Assembly (NCBI RefSeq): GCF_038502225.1
Contig: NC_091355.1
Span: 14,186,541-14,250,540 of the forward strand
Reading direction: 5' to 3'
Origin: Cherax quadricarinatus
Lineage: Eukaryota > Arthropoda > Malacostraca > Decapoda > Parastacidae
DNA: 64,000 nt
Shown here piece after piece: positions 1-12,771 of the stretch. Within the stretch, counting starts at the first letter, position 1; each line of letters begins with the position of its first letter. The position numbers and the translations under genes are program-made. The notes beneath the pieces are model-generated. The model made no database searches and was not told where the DNA came from. It was given only the letters and a program-made list of their open reading frames with translations.

Positions 1-383
1 ACTGCTGCTACTCTACTACTGCTGCTGCTCTACTACTGCTGCTACTCTACTACTGCTGCTACTCTACTACTGCTGCTACTCTACTACTGCTGCTACTCTA
101 CTACTGCTGCTACTCTACTACTGCTGCTACTCTACTACTGCTGCTGCTCTACTACTGCTGCTGCTCTACTACTGCTGCTGCTTCTACTGCTGCTGCTGCT
201 TCTACTGCTGCTGCTGTTTCTACTGCCACTGCTTCTACTACTGCTGCTGCTGCTTCTACTGCTGCTGCTACTACTGCTGCTTCTACTACTGCTGCTTCTA
301 CTACTTCTGCTGCTACTACTGCTGCTTCTACTACTGCTGCTTCTACTACTGCTGCTGCTGCTACTACTACTACTGCTACTATT
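1..383. repeat. CTG/CTA trinucleotide repeat
   Basis: Continuous mix of CTG, CTA and CTT triplets from the first base to about 383, where ordinary sequence resumes. The left edge lies outside the window. The reverse strand stays open as an Ala/Val-rich frame only because the period is three; it has no non-repeat domain. Confidence 0.95.
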
Positions 384-880
384 AACCTATCTGAAACTTC
401 CAAATCAAAATTTACAAAAACAGTTAACTATGATACTGGACTCTGCTGGACGAGCTGAATCACCCTTTTCAGCAATACCACGTCACTCAAAAATCAACGA
501 TCATATATCTGGATAAATGACTTTAACGTTATAGAAGCGGGAGAAAATAAATTGGATTTGAGAATTTTAGACTGGTTGTACATTAGGCAGTGTATATCAG
601 CCCTTAGTGACAACGTTTCTGCCATGAGATGGTTTCTCTTGAAGTGACTGCGTTGCTTCTCTTCATGTTATCTCTGTAGTTGACCTTGATTGGTCCTGTG
701 TTGTGAGGCGACGCCTGGCGAGGCGATCTTGATATATTAATGTTAGCTACATTATGGGAATAAAATAATTGACGTTACATTTATATTTTCAATGAAACTC
801 GCTATGTAAACATCATTTCAGGAAAAATAATTTAAAAATAGGGTTTTTATATGCTGGGGTCAGGTACTGTCTCATGGAAC
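384..880. other. no recognisable feature
   Basis: AT-rich sequence between two repeat blocks. I see no open frame of note and no copy of the repeat families found elsewhere in the window. Confidence 0.5.
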
Positions 881-895
881 AGCCTGTGTGTGTGT

Positions 896-980
896 GTACT
901 CAACTGTATGTGGTTGTAGTGGTCGAGTCATAGTTCCTATGACTCGGCCCTTGCTACTAGGTTCACTCTCTCTGCTCCAT

Positions 981-983
<3 letters not shown>
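896..983 (-). mobile_element. 3' end of AC-tail LINE (family A)
   Basis: About 90 bases matching the 3' end of the LINE at 1135-2155: the stretch read as CTCATGGAGCAG, then the GTCGAGTC-type block and the terminal GAGTAC leading into an AC tract (read on the minus strand). It is strongly 5'-truncated and begins directly at the GT tract to its right, so it appears inserted at the AC tail of its neighbour. Confidence 0.85.
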
Positions 984-1073
<90 letters not shown>

Positions 1074-1136
1074 TGTGTGTATGTGTGTGTATGTATGTGT
1101 GTGTGTATGTGTGAGTGTGTGTGTGTGTATGTGTGT
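984..1136. repeat. GT/AC microsatellite, imperfect
   Basis: GT dinucleotides interrupted by TATG variants. On the minus strand this is the AC tail that follows the 3' end of the LINE to its right. Several Cys/Val frames through it are artefacts. Confidence 0.97.
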
Positions 1137-2152
1137 ACTCACCTATTTGTGGTTGCAGGGGTCGAGTCCTAGCTCCTGGCCCCGCCTCTTCACCGGTTGC
1201 TACTGGGCCCTCTCTCTCCCCGCTCCATGAGCTTTATCAAACCTCGTCTTAAAACTGTGTATGGTTCCTGCCTCCACTACGTCATTTTCTAGGCTATTCC
1301 ACTGCCTTACAACTCTATGACTGAAGAAATACTTCCTACTATCTCTCTGACTCATTTGTGTCTTCAACTTCCAATTGTGGCCTCTTGTTTCTGTGTCCCC
1401 TCCCTGGAACATCCTGTCTTTGTCCACCTTGTCTATTCCACGCAGTATTTTATATGTCGTTATCATGTCTCCCCTGACCCTCCTGTCCTCCAGTGTCGTC
1501 AGGCCAATTTCCCTTAATCTTTCTTCATAGGACATTCCCCTTAGCTCTGGAACTAACCTTGTCGCAAACCTTTGTACTTTCTCTAGTTTCTTGACGTGCT
1601 TTATCAAGTGCGGGTTCCAAACAGGTGCTGCATACTCCAGTATGGGCCTGACATACACGGTGTACAGTGTCTTGAATGATTCCTTACTAAGGTATCGGAA
1701 AGCTGTTCTCAGGTTTGCCAGGCGCCCATATGCTGCAGCAGTTATCTGATTGATGTGTGCTTCCGGAGACATGCTCGGTGTTATACTCACCCCAAGATCT
1801 TTCTCCTTGAGTGAGGTTTGCAGTCTTTGGCCACCTAGCCTATACTCTGTCTGGGGTCTTCTGTGCCCTTCCCCTATCTTCATGACTTTGCATTTGGCAG
1901 GATTAAATTCGAGAAGCCATTTGCTGGACCAGGTGTCCAGTCTGTCCAGGTCTCTTTGAAGTTCTGCCTGGTCTTCATCAGATTTAATTCTCCTCATTAA
2001 CTTCACATCATCTGCAAACAGGGACACTTCTGAATCCAACCCTTCCGTCATGTCGTTCACATATACCAAAAATAGCACTGGTCCTAGGACCGACCCCTGT
2101 GGGACCCCGCTCGTCACAGGTGCCCACTGTGATACATCATTACGTACCATGA

Positions 2153-2155
<3 letters not shown>
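1135..2155 (-). mobile_element. 5'-truncated LINE, family A (AC tail)
   Basis: Non-LTR retrotransposon copy on the minus strand. It holds the 3' half of the RT frame, a short 3' UTR of about 65 bases, and a terminal GAGTAC running into an AC microsatellite. The 5' break also falls at an AC/GT tract (2156 onward). Related 3' fragments lie at 896-983, 10651-10765, 11769-11920 and 49783-50240. Confidence 0.9.
1200..2150 (-). CDS. LINE reverse transcriptase, C-terminal part
   Basis: This 316-residue frame is the C-terminal part of a non-LTR retrotransposon polymerase, which copies element RNA into DNA at a nicked target. Residues 15-24 carry the GVPQGSVLGP block, and residues 45-48 are the FADD catalytic motif. 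An LGVSI segment near residue 118, the thumb stretch RPILEYAAPVWNP near 170 and the terminal RVVRQWNSL region (about residue 280) follow in the usual order. The endonuclease and the N-terminal RT blocks are missing, so the copy is 5'-truncated; the methionine is internal and not a true start. The frame has no stop or shift, which suggests a fairly young insertion. The motifs resemble Jockey/CR1-type elements; the clade is my inference. Confidence 0.93.
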   Translation of the reverse strand: MVRNDVSQWAPVTSGVPQGSVLGPVLFLVYVNDMTEGLDSEVSLFADDVKLMRRIKSDEDQAELQRDLDRLDTWSSKWLLEFNPAKCKVMKIGEGHRRPQTEYRLGGQRLQTSLKEKDLGVSITPSMSPEAHINQITAAAYGRLANLRTAFRYLSKESFKTLYTVYVRPILEYAAPVWNPHLIKHVKKLEKVQRFATRLVPELRGMSYEERLREIGLTTLEDRRVRGDMITTYKILRGIDKVDKDRMFQGGDTETRGHNWKLKTQMSQRDSRKYFFSHRVVRQWNSLENDVVEAGTIHSFKTRFDKAHGAGRERAQ

Positions 2156-4473
<2,318 letters not shown>

Positions 4474-5010
4474 GCACATCTGACTCTGGTGTAAGACGCA
4501 TCTCCTTTTCAATATAAGACATCCTTTGCTTTACTGTGTCTACCAATTCGTGATAATGTGATTAAAAGATCACGAGAGCGCGTGGAATTTTATTACCATT
4601 TACTGTGGATACATTGTTTGTTTATGTATAATTTGTAGTTTGCGATCTCAGTGATTATATAAACATCAGAAGAAACAAACACGGATATTTACTTGTATTG
4701 AGTTCTTACCTAAAAAAGAAAACATGGCTATAAATGTTCCGCTCAAAGAAAAGAAACAATTAATGAAAGAGATATTTTGCAGGTGCAACAAAAGACCGTT
4801 TTCAAAAAGACAGAAAACAAAAGCAAGTTGGCCTTAGCAGCAGTACGAAAGAAAAGACAGTGGTACGCCCTTTCTTCTTAAGACAATGCGGTTAAAGTCT
4901 CCTGGTGGGATTTATCACCGTTCCCCAACAAACATGCAGCTTACAAAAAAATAAAAAAAATCTAATTATTACAATAAGATCACAGTAAGCAAGTGATATC
5001 ACAATATACA

Positions 5011-5141
5011 AAACCACCACCATGAAAAAAATAGTGAAATTCCAAACGCTTTCGTGATTTCTCACTTTATCAAGGTCCTTGAAAATGTGAGAAATCGTGA
5101 TAGCGCTTCTAATTTTACTATTTTTTCACAATGGTTATTTT
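5011..5141. mobile_element. foldback element with ribozyme-like arms
   Basis: Imperfect palindrome with arms of about 65 bases centred near 5076 (AAGGTCCTT). Each arm reads outward from the centre as TTGA(T/A)AA, one base, a GTGA hairpin stem, a GAAA-like segment, and then an AGCGCTT-type palindrome. The left part of a related copy lies at about 12690-12756. Confidence 0.7.
5042..5075 (-). ncRNA. hammerhead-like motif, AGCGCU variant
   Basis: Minus-strand reading: CC, then TTGATAA (core strand with U3 and A8), an extra A, stem II GTGA/TCAC with loop GAAA, the invariant GAAA, a near-palindromic stem III (AGCGTT here, AGCGCT in the other arm) and then GG, which can pair with the initial CC. 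The order matches a type I hammerhead, but stem I is only two base pairs. Cleavage activity is inferred, not known. Confidence 0.4.
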
Positions 5142-8100
5142 ACACAATCCAATTATTGTACATTTGACATACATATTTTTCCTGGACAAGTGTGAGATCA
5201 GTAATAATATTTAGTATATCAAGTGTTTGCTTCAGTTGCGACTAACAATAGATTCTGTTCAGTAATAGCCAGCTATTTTGTCTCCTTACATCTTCAACCA
5301 AGAAACAAAATTCACAGCTGTAATGTGTTACAACAATACGTATTCAATACCTAGTTTTCATTAACCAGTAAATTTGTATTCTAGTGAATAAGTTAAAACA
5401 TTCTCTGAAATCAATTGACGAAAATCTCCTACCCAGACGAAAATCTCAAGTGTCACTTCATAAAGCTTCTAATAAGTATTCTCATGAAAATAATTTCAAC
5501 ACTCCCTCTCTCTTCCACACAAATCTCTTCCACTAAGTTCTCAGCAAAACATCTTCCCACAGAAACATCCTCCCCATATGTTTTCTCTACAGGAAATATA
5601 CGAACTCGAGTGAAAGGAACTGTAGTAGGCTTACTGTCCCATATTAAGCAGAGCTAAGTTACACTCAAATATTCCCACTCTCGTATCAGTCCAACTCATA
5701 ATAAAATAAACCCTCCCACAGAAGACCTAACCAAAGTCCCGCTCGCAAAAACCATCAAATAAAATTAATCTTCACTAAATTTCTTCACATTATCACCCTC
5801 TTTTGCAAAGGATTCCTTCCCGAAAGTCCTTTACTCAAAATCACAATAAAATCCTCTCTACCTGCACTTTACATAATTCCATCTCGAGAAAATCCTACAT
5901 CAACAATGTAATTTTAAAGCCAAGTGTAGAAAGTATTCCCCCTGAAATGTTTGCTTAAAAATCGTTCCCTTTCACAAAAAAAAAAAACTTTGCCTATAAA
6001 AACCTCATTTCACAAAAGTTCACTCCGTGAAAGCTTTCCTCGAGATGTTTTTCTTAAAAATAAAAAGACCTGCAAAATGAATTCGTACGACAAAATTATT
6101 CATATATGTGTCCTTTATAGCGAACACTCCAGTAAATAGCATTTCCTAAAAAAAAAAAAAATCCGGTCCGTTGAAAAGCCCTCCCTGATGAATTTACCAA
6201 AATACTGACCTGACTGACCAAACAGCTCCCCAACAAGAGGCCTTTACAAAATACTTCTCCAATAACGAAGCAAAATAATCTCAACAAAAGCCTCAAAAAG
6301 CTCCATTCATACATACCAATCCTCTTAAAAATCTTTCATAGAAATCTTTCTAAAGAATCCCCCTCTACCTAAAAACCTCGCCCGAACAAAAATAACTCTC
6401 CTAACAAAAACCACAAGTTACCAAGTTCTGAGTGCAGCTTCCAACCCTAGAAACCTTCCCAGACATATTGAGCATTGTGTGCATTCCTTGCATTAGAACA
6501 CGAGATGTTATACAGTTATAAACCCACTAAAATGTTGGCAGTTACGCTCTTGGGACTCAGTTATACGGATATGATTGAGATATTTTAAAACCCTGTGGAT
6601 TTGTTTTCAAAATGGCTTCATTCTGGGTTCTTATTGGTTCTTGTGTGCACTCTTGTTCCACAGCAGCAATCCCCAGGTAAACAAAAAAAAATAAAGTCTA
6701 CCCTACCAGCATAAGCGCTCCCGCTCCCTACGAAACACCATCACTAAAAGCCCATCAACAACGAGACCTGAGGAAAGTAAAACAATCTGTCGTGAGGCAC
6801 TTTTAAGGGTGTTGGTGGACCACCTGATACGCCTAGGGAGACCGCATCTTTCTTTGTGTACCCAGCCAGCACTCAGTGGCAGCCATGATGGGAGTGGGAG
6901 GAAGAGTGGTTGCAAGCTTCGCATAGACGACAGGAAAATATGGGAACAAAGTGATAAGTGATATTTGCAAGAAGAAAGAGAAAGAGGGTTAACGGAAATG
7001 AGAGGGGTAGCGTGTAGAAGGCAGATGAAAATGAGAGGAAGGGATGAGAATAGAGGGAAGATAGCAGAAGGGATGGAGTGAAGGGAAAAGGGAGAGAGTT
7101 AAATGTGAAGAACACGGTAATGAGAACCGGTTAGGGTATTGATGAAAAGGAAATGTGTGGGTGTTTTAATAAAGAGACTGATGAACGTTGTACTACGAGG
7201 GTCTTCAAGAATAAATGAGATAGGGTATAAGAGGCACTTGAAATAGGGAAATTGATCTAAAAATGGAAATATATTGAAAATCTAGTTAATAGCCGGAATA
7301 TGTAAGGAAAAAAAGCTGGAGTACAAAAGTCACACAGGAAGAGCATTTATATAAAAGCAAGGAGTAAAGGCAAATAGATAGTACCAGTGAATAGAACAAA
7401 ATAGTCTATAGATTCTATTAAAAAGAGAGAGAGGATGTAAACATGGAATGAGAGTAAAAGGGAGAGAGATGAGGATGGACTAAGAGGGTAAAAAATCATA
7501 GAGACAGGAGATAAGAATTGTGGAAAAAATGAATACACGAGGTTGAGGAACCAGAAGGAAGGTGGAAGCTGAAGGTGCGAGGCAGAGTTTCCCCAGTCTC
7601 CAAGGAGGAGAATAATGGGTAGAAAGATGCTGTATTCAGAGAAGAATATGTAGAGGAAATTGTTACCTCTCTATTTAGAAATAACAACGGTCGCTGTGAT
7701 GTGCTGCTTCAGCTTCTCTTGGCAAGATGTCAACTCTCAAAGAAATTATACTTAATGAAGTCAGTAATGCTGGGCATCCAGTCCCATACCTGGGTACTAC
7801 AATACTGGCGCAAAAGTGCGTTTTTGGAACCTCTTCTGTGGTTGCTGCTCTGCTGAATGTTTCTGTTAGGCTCTTGAAATGAACGTTTGTCGTAAGTTTA
7901 ATCAAAGCAACCCTTTACCCAACTCCAGACAAACGTGATGTGTTGCAGTCACAGACTGCTTGCACAACTGGAAGCAAGTTGCACGCGTCTAGACTCAAAG
8001 CACACTGCAGTTCATTACTTTTCCTGAGTTTCTGGGTGTTGTTGGATATTATGTAAGTCTAAGGAAAAGATCGAAGGAATTGAAGTCAACATGAAATCAA

Positions 8101-8955
8101 TGTAAAGAAGTCATCGTCCTCTCCCATGACCGCCGTGGCACACGACGATGCAAATTTTACTGCTGTAATGACAATAAATCGATATTACTTTTTTCATGAA
8201 CGATCTCTCATCATCGTTCTCACTGAGCATGTCAATAAACCTTTTCTTATTTGGTTGACTAACAACTGTTCTTTTCTCATGTTGATAGGCATTATTTGAA
8301 ACAAATTTACTAGGAGACACGTATACTTGCTTGTATACTTGCTTCACATGCATCAAAACTTTTATGGGAATACACCTAACGGCTAGTTTTATTATTGGCT
8401 AGTCCATGGCTAGCCAATCATAAAACAAGCCAGTGCGTTATCCACTGTACTATGTCAGCACTAACATGCTAAATTTAGCACTGGTTTGCTATGGGTTCTA
8501 TTATTATAATCAAATAAACCAAATATTTATCATAATCAAATACACCATGGGTGACTTTAGCAGATATTATCAAACGCTGAAAGGGCAATATTGGACCTAA
8601 GTTCATGGGCTCGCAATTCATTTTAGCAGGAATCTAAGTGTCTGTTACTTTAACATGCTTACTACCTACTTCTTTTGCTTTGTAATCATTTACAGTTGTG
8701 TCAGCTGTAGCTCCAGTAGCAATGTTACGCAGAGTGGCATCTGCACAGAGTGGGTCTCTATTAAGAAGAAACTTGGCGTGTTTTGCCTGTCTTACTTTTG
8801 TCATATCTTTCTGTTACCCGGTTGTCAAGTACTCTGTATCCTTCACCTACTGCATGGCTCCATAACTTGATGCCTGCATGCATAAATAGGAGCCATTGCA
8901 GCAAACCTACCCAGTACGTTTGCTACACTGCCTCTGAATGATTACATTCTTTTTA
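5142..8955. other. no recognisable feature
   Basis: About 3.8 kb of AT-rich sequence with no LINE motif, repeat family or credible exon that I can recognise. From about 6900 to 7600 the plus strand is purine-rich (GAGA/GGAA-like), which produces Ser/Leu/Phe-rich frames on the other strand. Those frames show no domain and stay short. Confidence 0.45.
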
Positions 8956-9013
8956 CTACCGGTTGACCCCACCGCTTCTGTCGTCAAGGTTATCTGTGCC
9001 TCGCCTTTGGCAG

Positions 9014-9021
9014 TATATAAG
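9014..9021 (+). promoter_or_regulatory. TATA-like box in hammerhead-like element
   Basis: TATATAAG lies about 140 bases upstream of the ribozyme-like core. Equivalent boxes occur at 34410-34417 and 37489-37497, and a weaker TTTATAAG near 41511. A conserved position suggests an internal Pol II promoter; this is inference. Confidence 0.45.
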
Positions 9022-9151
9022 TCTCCATTCTGTTAATTCAGCTTCACATTGTTCCAGACTGAGGGACTGACTACCTCAAAACTACGCCTTTGAGGGTGAT
9101 GAACTGATTTCATCGTCTTTACATCTCTACTGTATCTGCTGGTTCCTCTCT

Positions 9152-9196
9152 GTTCGACTGAAGAAACATACTTTGCAGTCGACACGTTTCGGAATA
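9152..9196 (+). ncRNA. hammerhead-like motif, decayed
   Basis: Core CTGAAGA at 9158. Stem I TTCGA just before the core pairs with TCGGA after the cleavage site, one of at least eight different stem I sequences in the window. Stem II has lost pairing and GAAA has become GACA, so this copy is probably inactive. Confidence 0.5.
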
Positions 9197-9597
9197 AAAG
9201 ATACCTAACTGTTGCACATGTCTGACTTATCAGGAGCCATTGAGTTCCATGGAACTCCATTTGTCTAGCATGTGTTTGTCTTCATTAGCATTTATTCGAT
9301 AACCAAATCTGCTGATAAACCGGACTTATAACTGCGTTCACTTTGAAAGTAAACACATCCACTTGCTAACTCTCTAGTTGATCCATCTCTTGTACATAGA
9401 TCTGAGCAGATTTTGCATACAAATTTTTGCTCAATACCTGTGAATAACACCAGAATGACGACGACCTTCATAACCAGGATTTCAACCAATGGAAGCCAGT
9501 CACTTTAGACTTTTTTCTGGGTTATCCTAAGTAATTTACACAGTCGTTTCATCGATTTGTTATTGCCGGGTCTGGTCAGGGGATGCTTCTAAAAAGA

Positions 9598-9875
9598 CAT
9601 TCACCAGTTGGGCATCAATATTGTTGAAATTTTTAAGCCTACAAAGTAGGTTTTTTCAGTCAAATACAGAGGCAGCAACTGAGTAGTTAAATGATGATAA
9701 TGTAACCAGTATCTAACTTTTAGAAATAATATTTGAGGTGATGGATTGATTACATCTTCATTTCACTACTACATCTGCTGCCTCTGTTTCTGACTGAAGA
9801 AGCCTACCGTGTAGGCGAAACGTTTCAGCAATATAGCTACCCAAATGTTGCACATATATCTTACTCATCAACTTG
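9598..9875. mobile_element. element with inverted hammerhead-like ends
   Basis: Left end (9600-9672) holds a decayed minus-strand motif: CTGAAAA core, stem II CCTAC/GTAGG, and TTTGA/TCAA stem I. The right end (9783-9875) holds a well-preserved plus-strand motif. The two ends are inverted relative to each other with about 110 bases between them. Confidence 0.65.
9790..9828 (+). ncRNA. hammerhead-like motif, well preserved
   Basis: Stem I CTGA (9790-9793) pairs with TCAG (9825-9828). The core CTGAAGA (9794-9800) agrees with CUGANGA. One extra A follows. Stem II GCCTAC (9802-9807) pairs fully with GTAGGC (9811-9816). GAAA (9817-9820) is followed by C, G, U, U, giving a palindromic ACGU stem III and a GUU cleavage triplet. 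Every core position required of a hammerhead except the inserted A is present. Confidence 0.65.
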
Positions 9876-10080
9876 TCACTTTCAAACAGAACTCATCTGC
9901 TGATTCATCAGTGCTCATCACCGGATATATTAAGTGATTTATTACAATGAACAACTTCATTTCAGATGATGTATTGCGTCAGCAACGAAATCTTAAAACT
10001 ATAGTTTCTCCAGATATTACTTTGATAAAAGTAATTTTTATTAAGCAAAAGATGTTCATCGTGCCAACGATAACAAAAAT

Positions 10081-10141
10081 GAACACGAAGGTGAACAACG
10101 AAGGTGAACACGAAGGTGAACACGAAGGTGAACACGAAGGA
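10081..10141. repeat. 12-bp tandem repeat
   Basis: The unit GAACACGAAGGT is repeated about five times, with one unit altered to GAACAACGAAGGT. Confidence 0.9.
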
Positions 10142-10400
10142 AGCAATAATGAAAAATGATCATCGCTTATATGTTAATGTATTAAAACCTTCAGGTCTTG
10201 AGTCATTCCTTAAAAAAAATGAAAAATGCTTCACTATTTATATTCATCACTGTTATATGTTGTTCTTTACTGCTTGTAAAATAAGCTACAAAAGAAATTA
10301 CTTCCTTTTGCAATTTGTTCCAAGTTAAACCTCAGATTGACTGATCTGTTATTGTGGCCGCTGCTTGTTGTGGTTCCCTCTTCTGAGTCTGTGTGTGTAT

Positions 10401-10434
10401 GGGGGAAGGGGGGGGGAAGGGGGGGAAGGGGGGG
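10401..10434 (+). repeat. G-run tract, possible G-quadruplex
   Basis: Four runs of at least five G separated by AA, which fits the general G-quadruplex pattern. It lies in otherwise ordinary sequence. Confidence 0.6.
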
Positions 10435-10567
10435 TAGATTTGAGTGGGACTTGCACATCTGTGTGGGGAAGTGAAGGTTGGATTTAAGTGGGATTTTCAT
10501 ACGAGTTAATAGGATTATCACAGCTTGTTCCGTGGATAGCACTGAAAATGGGTTGGAAATAATCTCG

Positions 10568-10649
10568 TTAGTGGATTTGGGTTTGAAAAAGACTTGCCTA
10601 GTATGGGCCAGTAGGCCTGCTGCAGTGTTCCTCTTTTCTTATGTTCTTG
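10568..10649 (+). mobile_element. 3' end of octamer-tail LINE (family D)
   Basis: Ends in the block AGTAGGCCTGCTGCAGTG followed by TTCCTC-TTTTCTTATGTTCTT. The same terminal block occurs at 22476 (minus), 32520 and 37965. Such short 3' fragments ending in TTCTTATG-like octamers fit a CR1/L2-type LINE. Confidence 0.7.
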
Positions 10650-10650
10650 G

Positions 10651-10762
10651 GTGTGTTCTCACCTGTTTGTGGTTGCAAAGGTCGAGTCACAGCTTCTGGC
10701 CTCGCCTCTTCGCTTGTCGCTGCTTGGTCCACTCTCTCCCTGCTCCAAGAGCTTTATCGTAT

Positions 10763-10765
<3 letters not shown>
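10651..10765 (-). mobile_element. 3' fragment of family A LINE
   Basis: Minus-strand copy of the last 115 bases of the 1135-2155 LINE, 5'-truncated exactly at a GT tract (10764 onward). It abuts the family D fragment on its left. Confidence 0.85.
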
Positions 10766-10854
<89 letters not shown>

Positions 10855-11010
10855 TGTGTGTGTGTGTGTGTCTGTGTGTATGTTTATGTCTGAGTGTATG
10901 TGTGAGAGTATGTGTGTATGTGTGAGAGTATGTGTGTATGTATGTGTGTGTGAAAGTACATGTGTGAGAGTATGAGAATGTATGTGTATGTGTGAGAGTG
11001 TGAGAGAGTA
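10764..11010. repeat. GT microsatellite with degenerate right side
   Basis: Pure GT to about 10852, then GT mixed with TCTG, TATG and GAGAG up to about 11010. Frames through it are artefacts. Confidence 0.95.
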
Positions 11011-11649
11011 TGCGCGGCGCGCGTGCGAGCCTGCATATGCGCGCCACGAGAATAAAAGTTAAATGCAAGTATTTTGAAAGTCACGGCATTTTCCCCAAAC
11101 TGTGCTGGAAAATGTTTTGCTCGTCAGCTGATCACAGCGTGAGTTGCTAGCTAAAGTTTCCGCATATTCAGAACTTTGTTGGATCCCTGTGATAACGCCA
11201 CACCAACCCACATTTTTTCTTCTTCTAAGATTTATGGCATTTTAGATACAATAAAAAAATAAGGTGAATATTAAAAAATAATAGTATTTTGGATATTATA
11301 TGACTCCCATATGTAGTTAATATTATAATTATCAGAAAATAACTTAGAACATACAATTAATGTTTTTCTGAGACTGTAGTGAATTTATTACAGGTACTGA
11401 AAAATTCTCTGGTGATACTGATAAGATGTGAAAAAAAAACACTTATGTACAGTTCCAGATAAATGTCCTCTATTAAATGTCTTCTAATAAATGTCTTTTT
11501 CCGTACTGCCAGTATTGTTATGTGGTAACAAGGATATGTACGGAAAAAGGTGCTCAACTTCGTGTATGTGAATTGACTGACTGGTTTATTGAGGGTCATT
11601 AAGGCTTCATGCAAAGCTGTGCTCCACCTGCCATGGATCTTTTAACCCT

Positions 11650-11740
11650 GATTGGGTTTAAAGCTAATCAGCTACACTAAGGCCATTAGGGCTGCATTTA
11701 ACCCATTAACCACCAGTCAAGAATACTAAAATAGGGTTTA
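11650..11740 (+). repeat. dispersed repeat, GGTTTAAAGCTAATC family
   Basis: The segment GGGTTTAAAGCTAATCAGC...CACCAGTCAAGAATACT recurs at 11963-12055 and, in part, at 63300-63352. It is interrupted here from its partner by a family A LINE tail. I do not know its class. Confidence 0.6.
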
Positions 11741-11768
11741 AAGTAAACCCGATGCATATAAACACACA

Positions 11769-11920
11769 GCAGGAACCATACATAGTTTTAAGACGAGGTA
11801 TGATAAAGCTCATGGAGCAGGGAGAGGACCTAGTAGCGATCAGTGAAGAGGCGGGGCCAGGAACCGAGTCTCGACCCCTGCAACCACAAATAGGTGCGTA
11901 CAAATAGGCGAGTATACACA
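11769..11920 (+). mobile_element. 3' fragment of family A LINE
   Basis: Plus-strand copy. Translated from 11769 it gives AGTIHSFKTR and then DKAHGAG, the same C-terminus as the frame at 1200-2150, followed by the 3' UTR block and the terminal GAGTATACACAC. Confidence 0.88.
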
Positions 11921-11937
11921 CACACACACACACACAC
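11913..11937. repeat. short AC tail of LINE
   Basis: AC repeat of about 22 bases directly after the 3' end of the family A LINE. Confidence 0.9.
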
Positions 11938-11962
11938 CTGACAGTGTTATACGGACGGTTGG

Positions 11963-12055
11963 TTGATTCGTTAATGGGACTTAAAGCTTATCGGCTATAC
12001 AAGGGTCTTGAAGGCTACACGTCACCTGCTGAGCACCAGTCAAGAATACTTTAAA
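11963..12055 (+). repeat. dispersed repeat, second copy
   Basis: Same family as 11650-11740: GACTTAAAGCTTATCGGCTA and later CACCAGTCAAGAATACTTT. The two copies flank the family A LINE tail, so this may be one older unit duplicated locally. Confidence 0.55.
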
Positions 12056-12158
12056 CCCCATAAGTTTGTTTGTTACGTGGCCGCCAAGCCTCTTGTTTTC
12101 TCGGTCATATCTGCATATATAAAATTATACTCTTACTTAGATAAGCTTGAAATACATT

Positions 12159-12162
<4 letters not shown>

Positions 12163-12221
<59 letters not shown>
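12163..12221. repeat. TA microsatellite left of MITE
   Basis: Pure TA run that ends where the MITE terminal sequence begins. Confidence 0.97.
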
Positions 12222-12224
<3 letters not shown>

Positions 12225-12672
12225 CGTGCTGAATAGGTAAAACTGGTCAATTAGAAAAAACTCATTTAAAATTAAGTCCTTTCTAAAATTTTCTCTTTTA
12301 CGTTTAAAGATATATTTTTTTTATTTATGTTAATGTAAAAATTAATAATTTTGTACCAAAAGAGCTTTAGAAAACTTATCTAACCTTATTATAAGAAGCG
12401 AATTTAATTTAGCCTAATCCAGCTAAATATATTTTAGATAAGTTTACAATAATTTAATAATAAACAAACACAATGAAATATATTTTTTTCGTTGGGTACT
12501 TGAATAATTCGCCAGTATGCCCCGACCCGGGTTTTTTCCAGATGGTGACCCGACAAGTTCAGAATGATTTTTGCGAAATATAGCATACACAAATTTTCGT
12601 TTGCCTTATTCGGCAAGAAGAGCGTTCATATTTAAGGCAAAATCGCAAGTTTTAAATATTCGGCACAACATA
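12222..12672. mobile_element. MITE family 1 in TA repeat
   Basis: Non-coding element of about 450 bases. Its ends are inverted versions of TCGTGCCGAATAGGTAAAAC. It lies against TA repeats on the left and TATATA on the right. The interior is AT-rich and aligns, in reverse orientation, with the copy at 23283-23676. A GC-rich piece around 12515-12555 is not in the other copies. Confidence 0.88.
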
Positions 12673-12689
12673 TATACGCATGAAATAAG

Positions 12690-12756
12690 TTAACAGTAAT
12701 CAGGTGACATCACAATTTGCAAAATAACTGAGAAACAGTGAATTTCCAACTAGTTG
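12690..12756 (+). mobile_element. partial copy of 5.0-kb foldback
   Basis: Resembles the left arm of the 5011-5141 foldback: GTGACATCACAATTTGCAAA, then AACAGTGAATTTCCAAC. It breaks off before the hairpin. Confidence 0.5.
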
Positions 12757-12771
12757 GATGAATTATATTAT

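Larger units (their letters stand above)
8960..9245 (+). mobile_element. hammerhead-like element, diverged copy
   Basis: Contains the block order shared by this family: a TATATAAG box (9014-9021), a GACTGAGGGACTGACTACCTC block, the ribozyme-like motif (9152-9196) and the downstream GTTGCACATGTCT segment. The rest is too diverged to align by eye. Confidence 0.65.

Noticed and set aside
152..403. Ala/Val-rich minus-strand frame over the CTG repeat
   Set aside because: Pure trinucleotide repeat translation with no domain.
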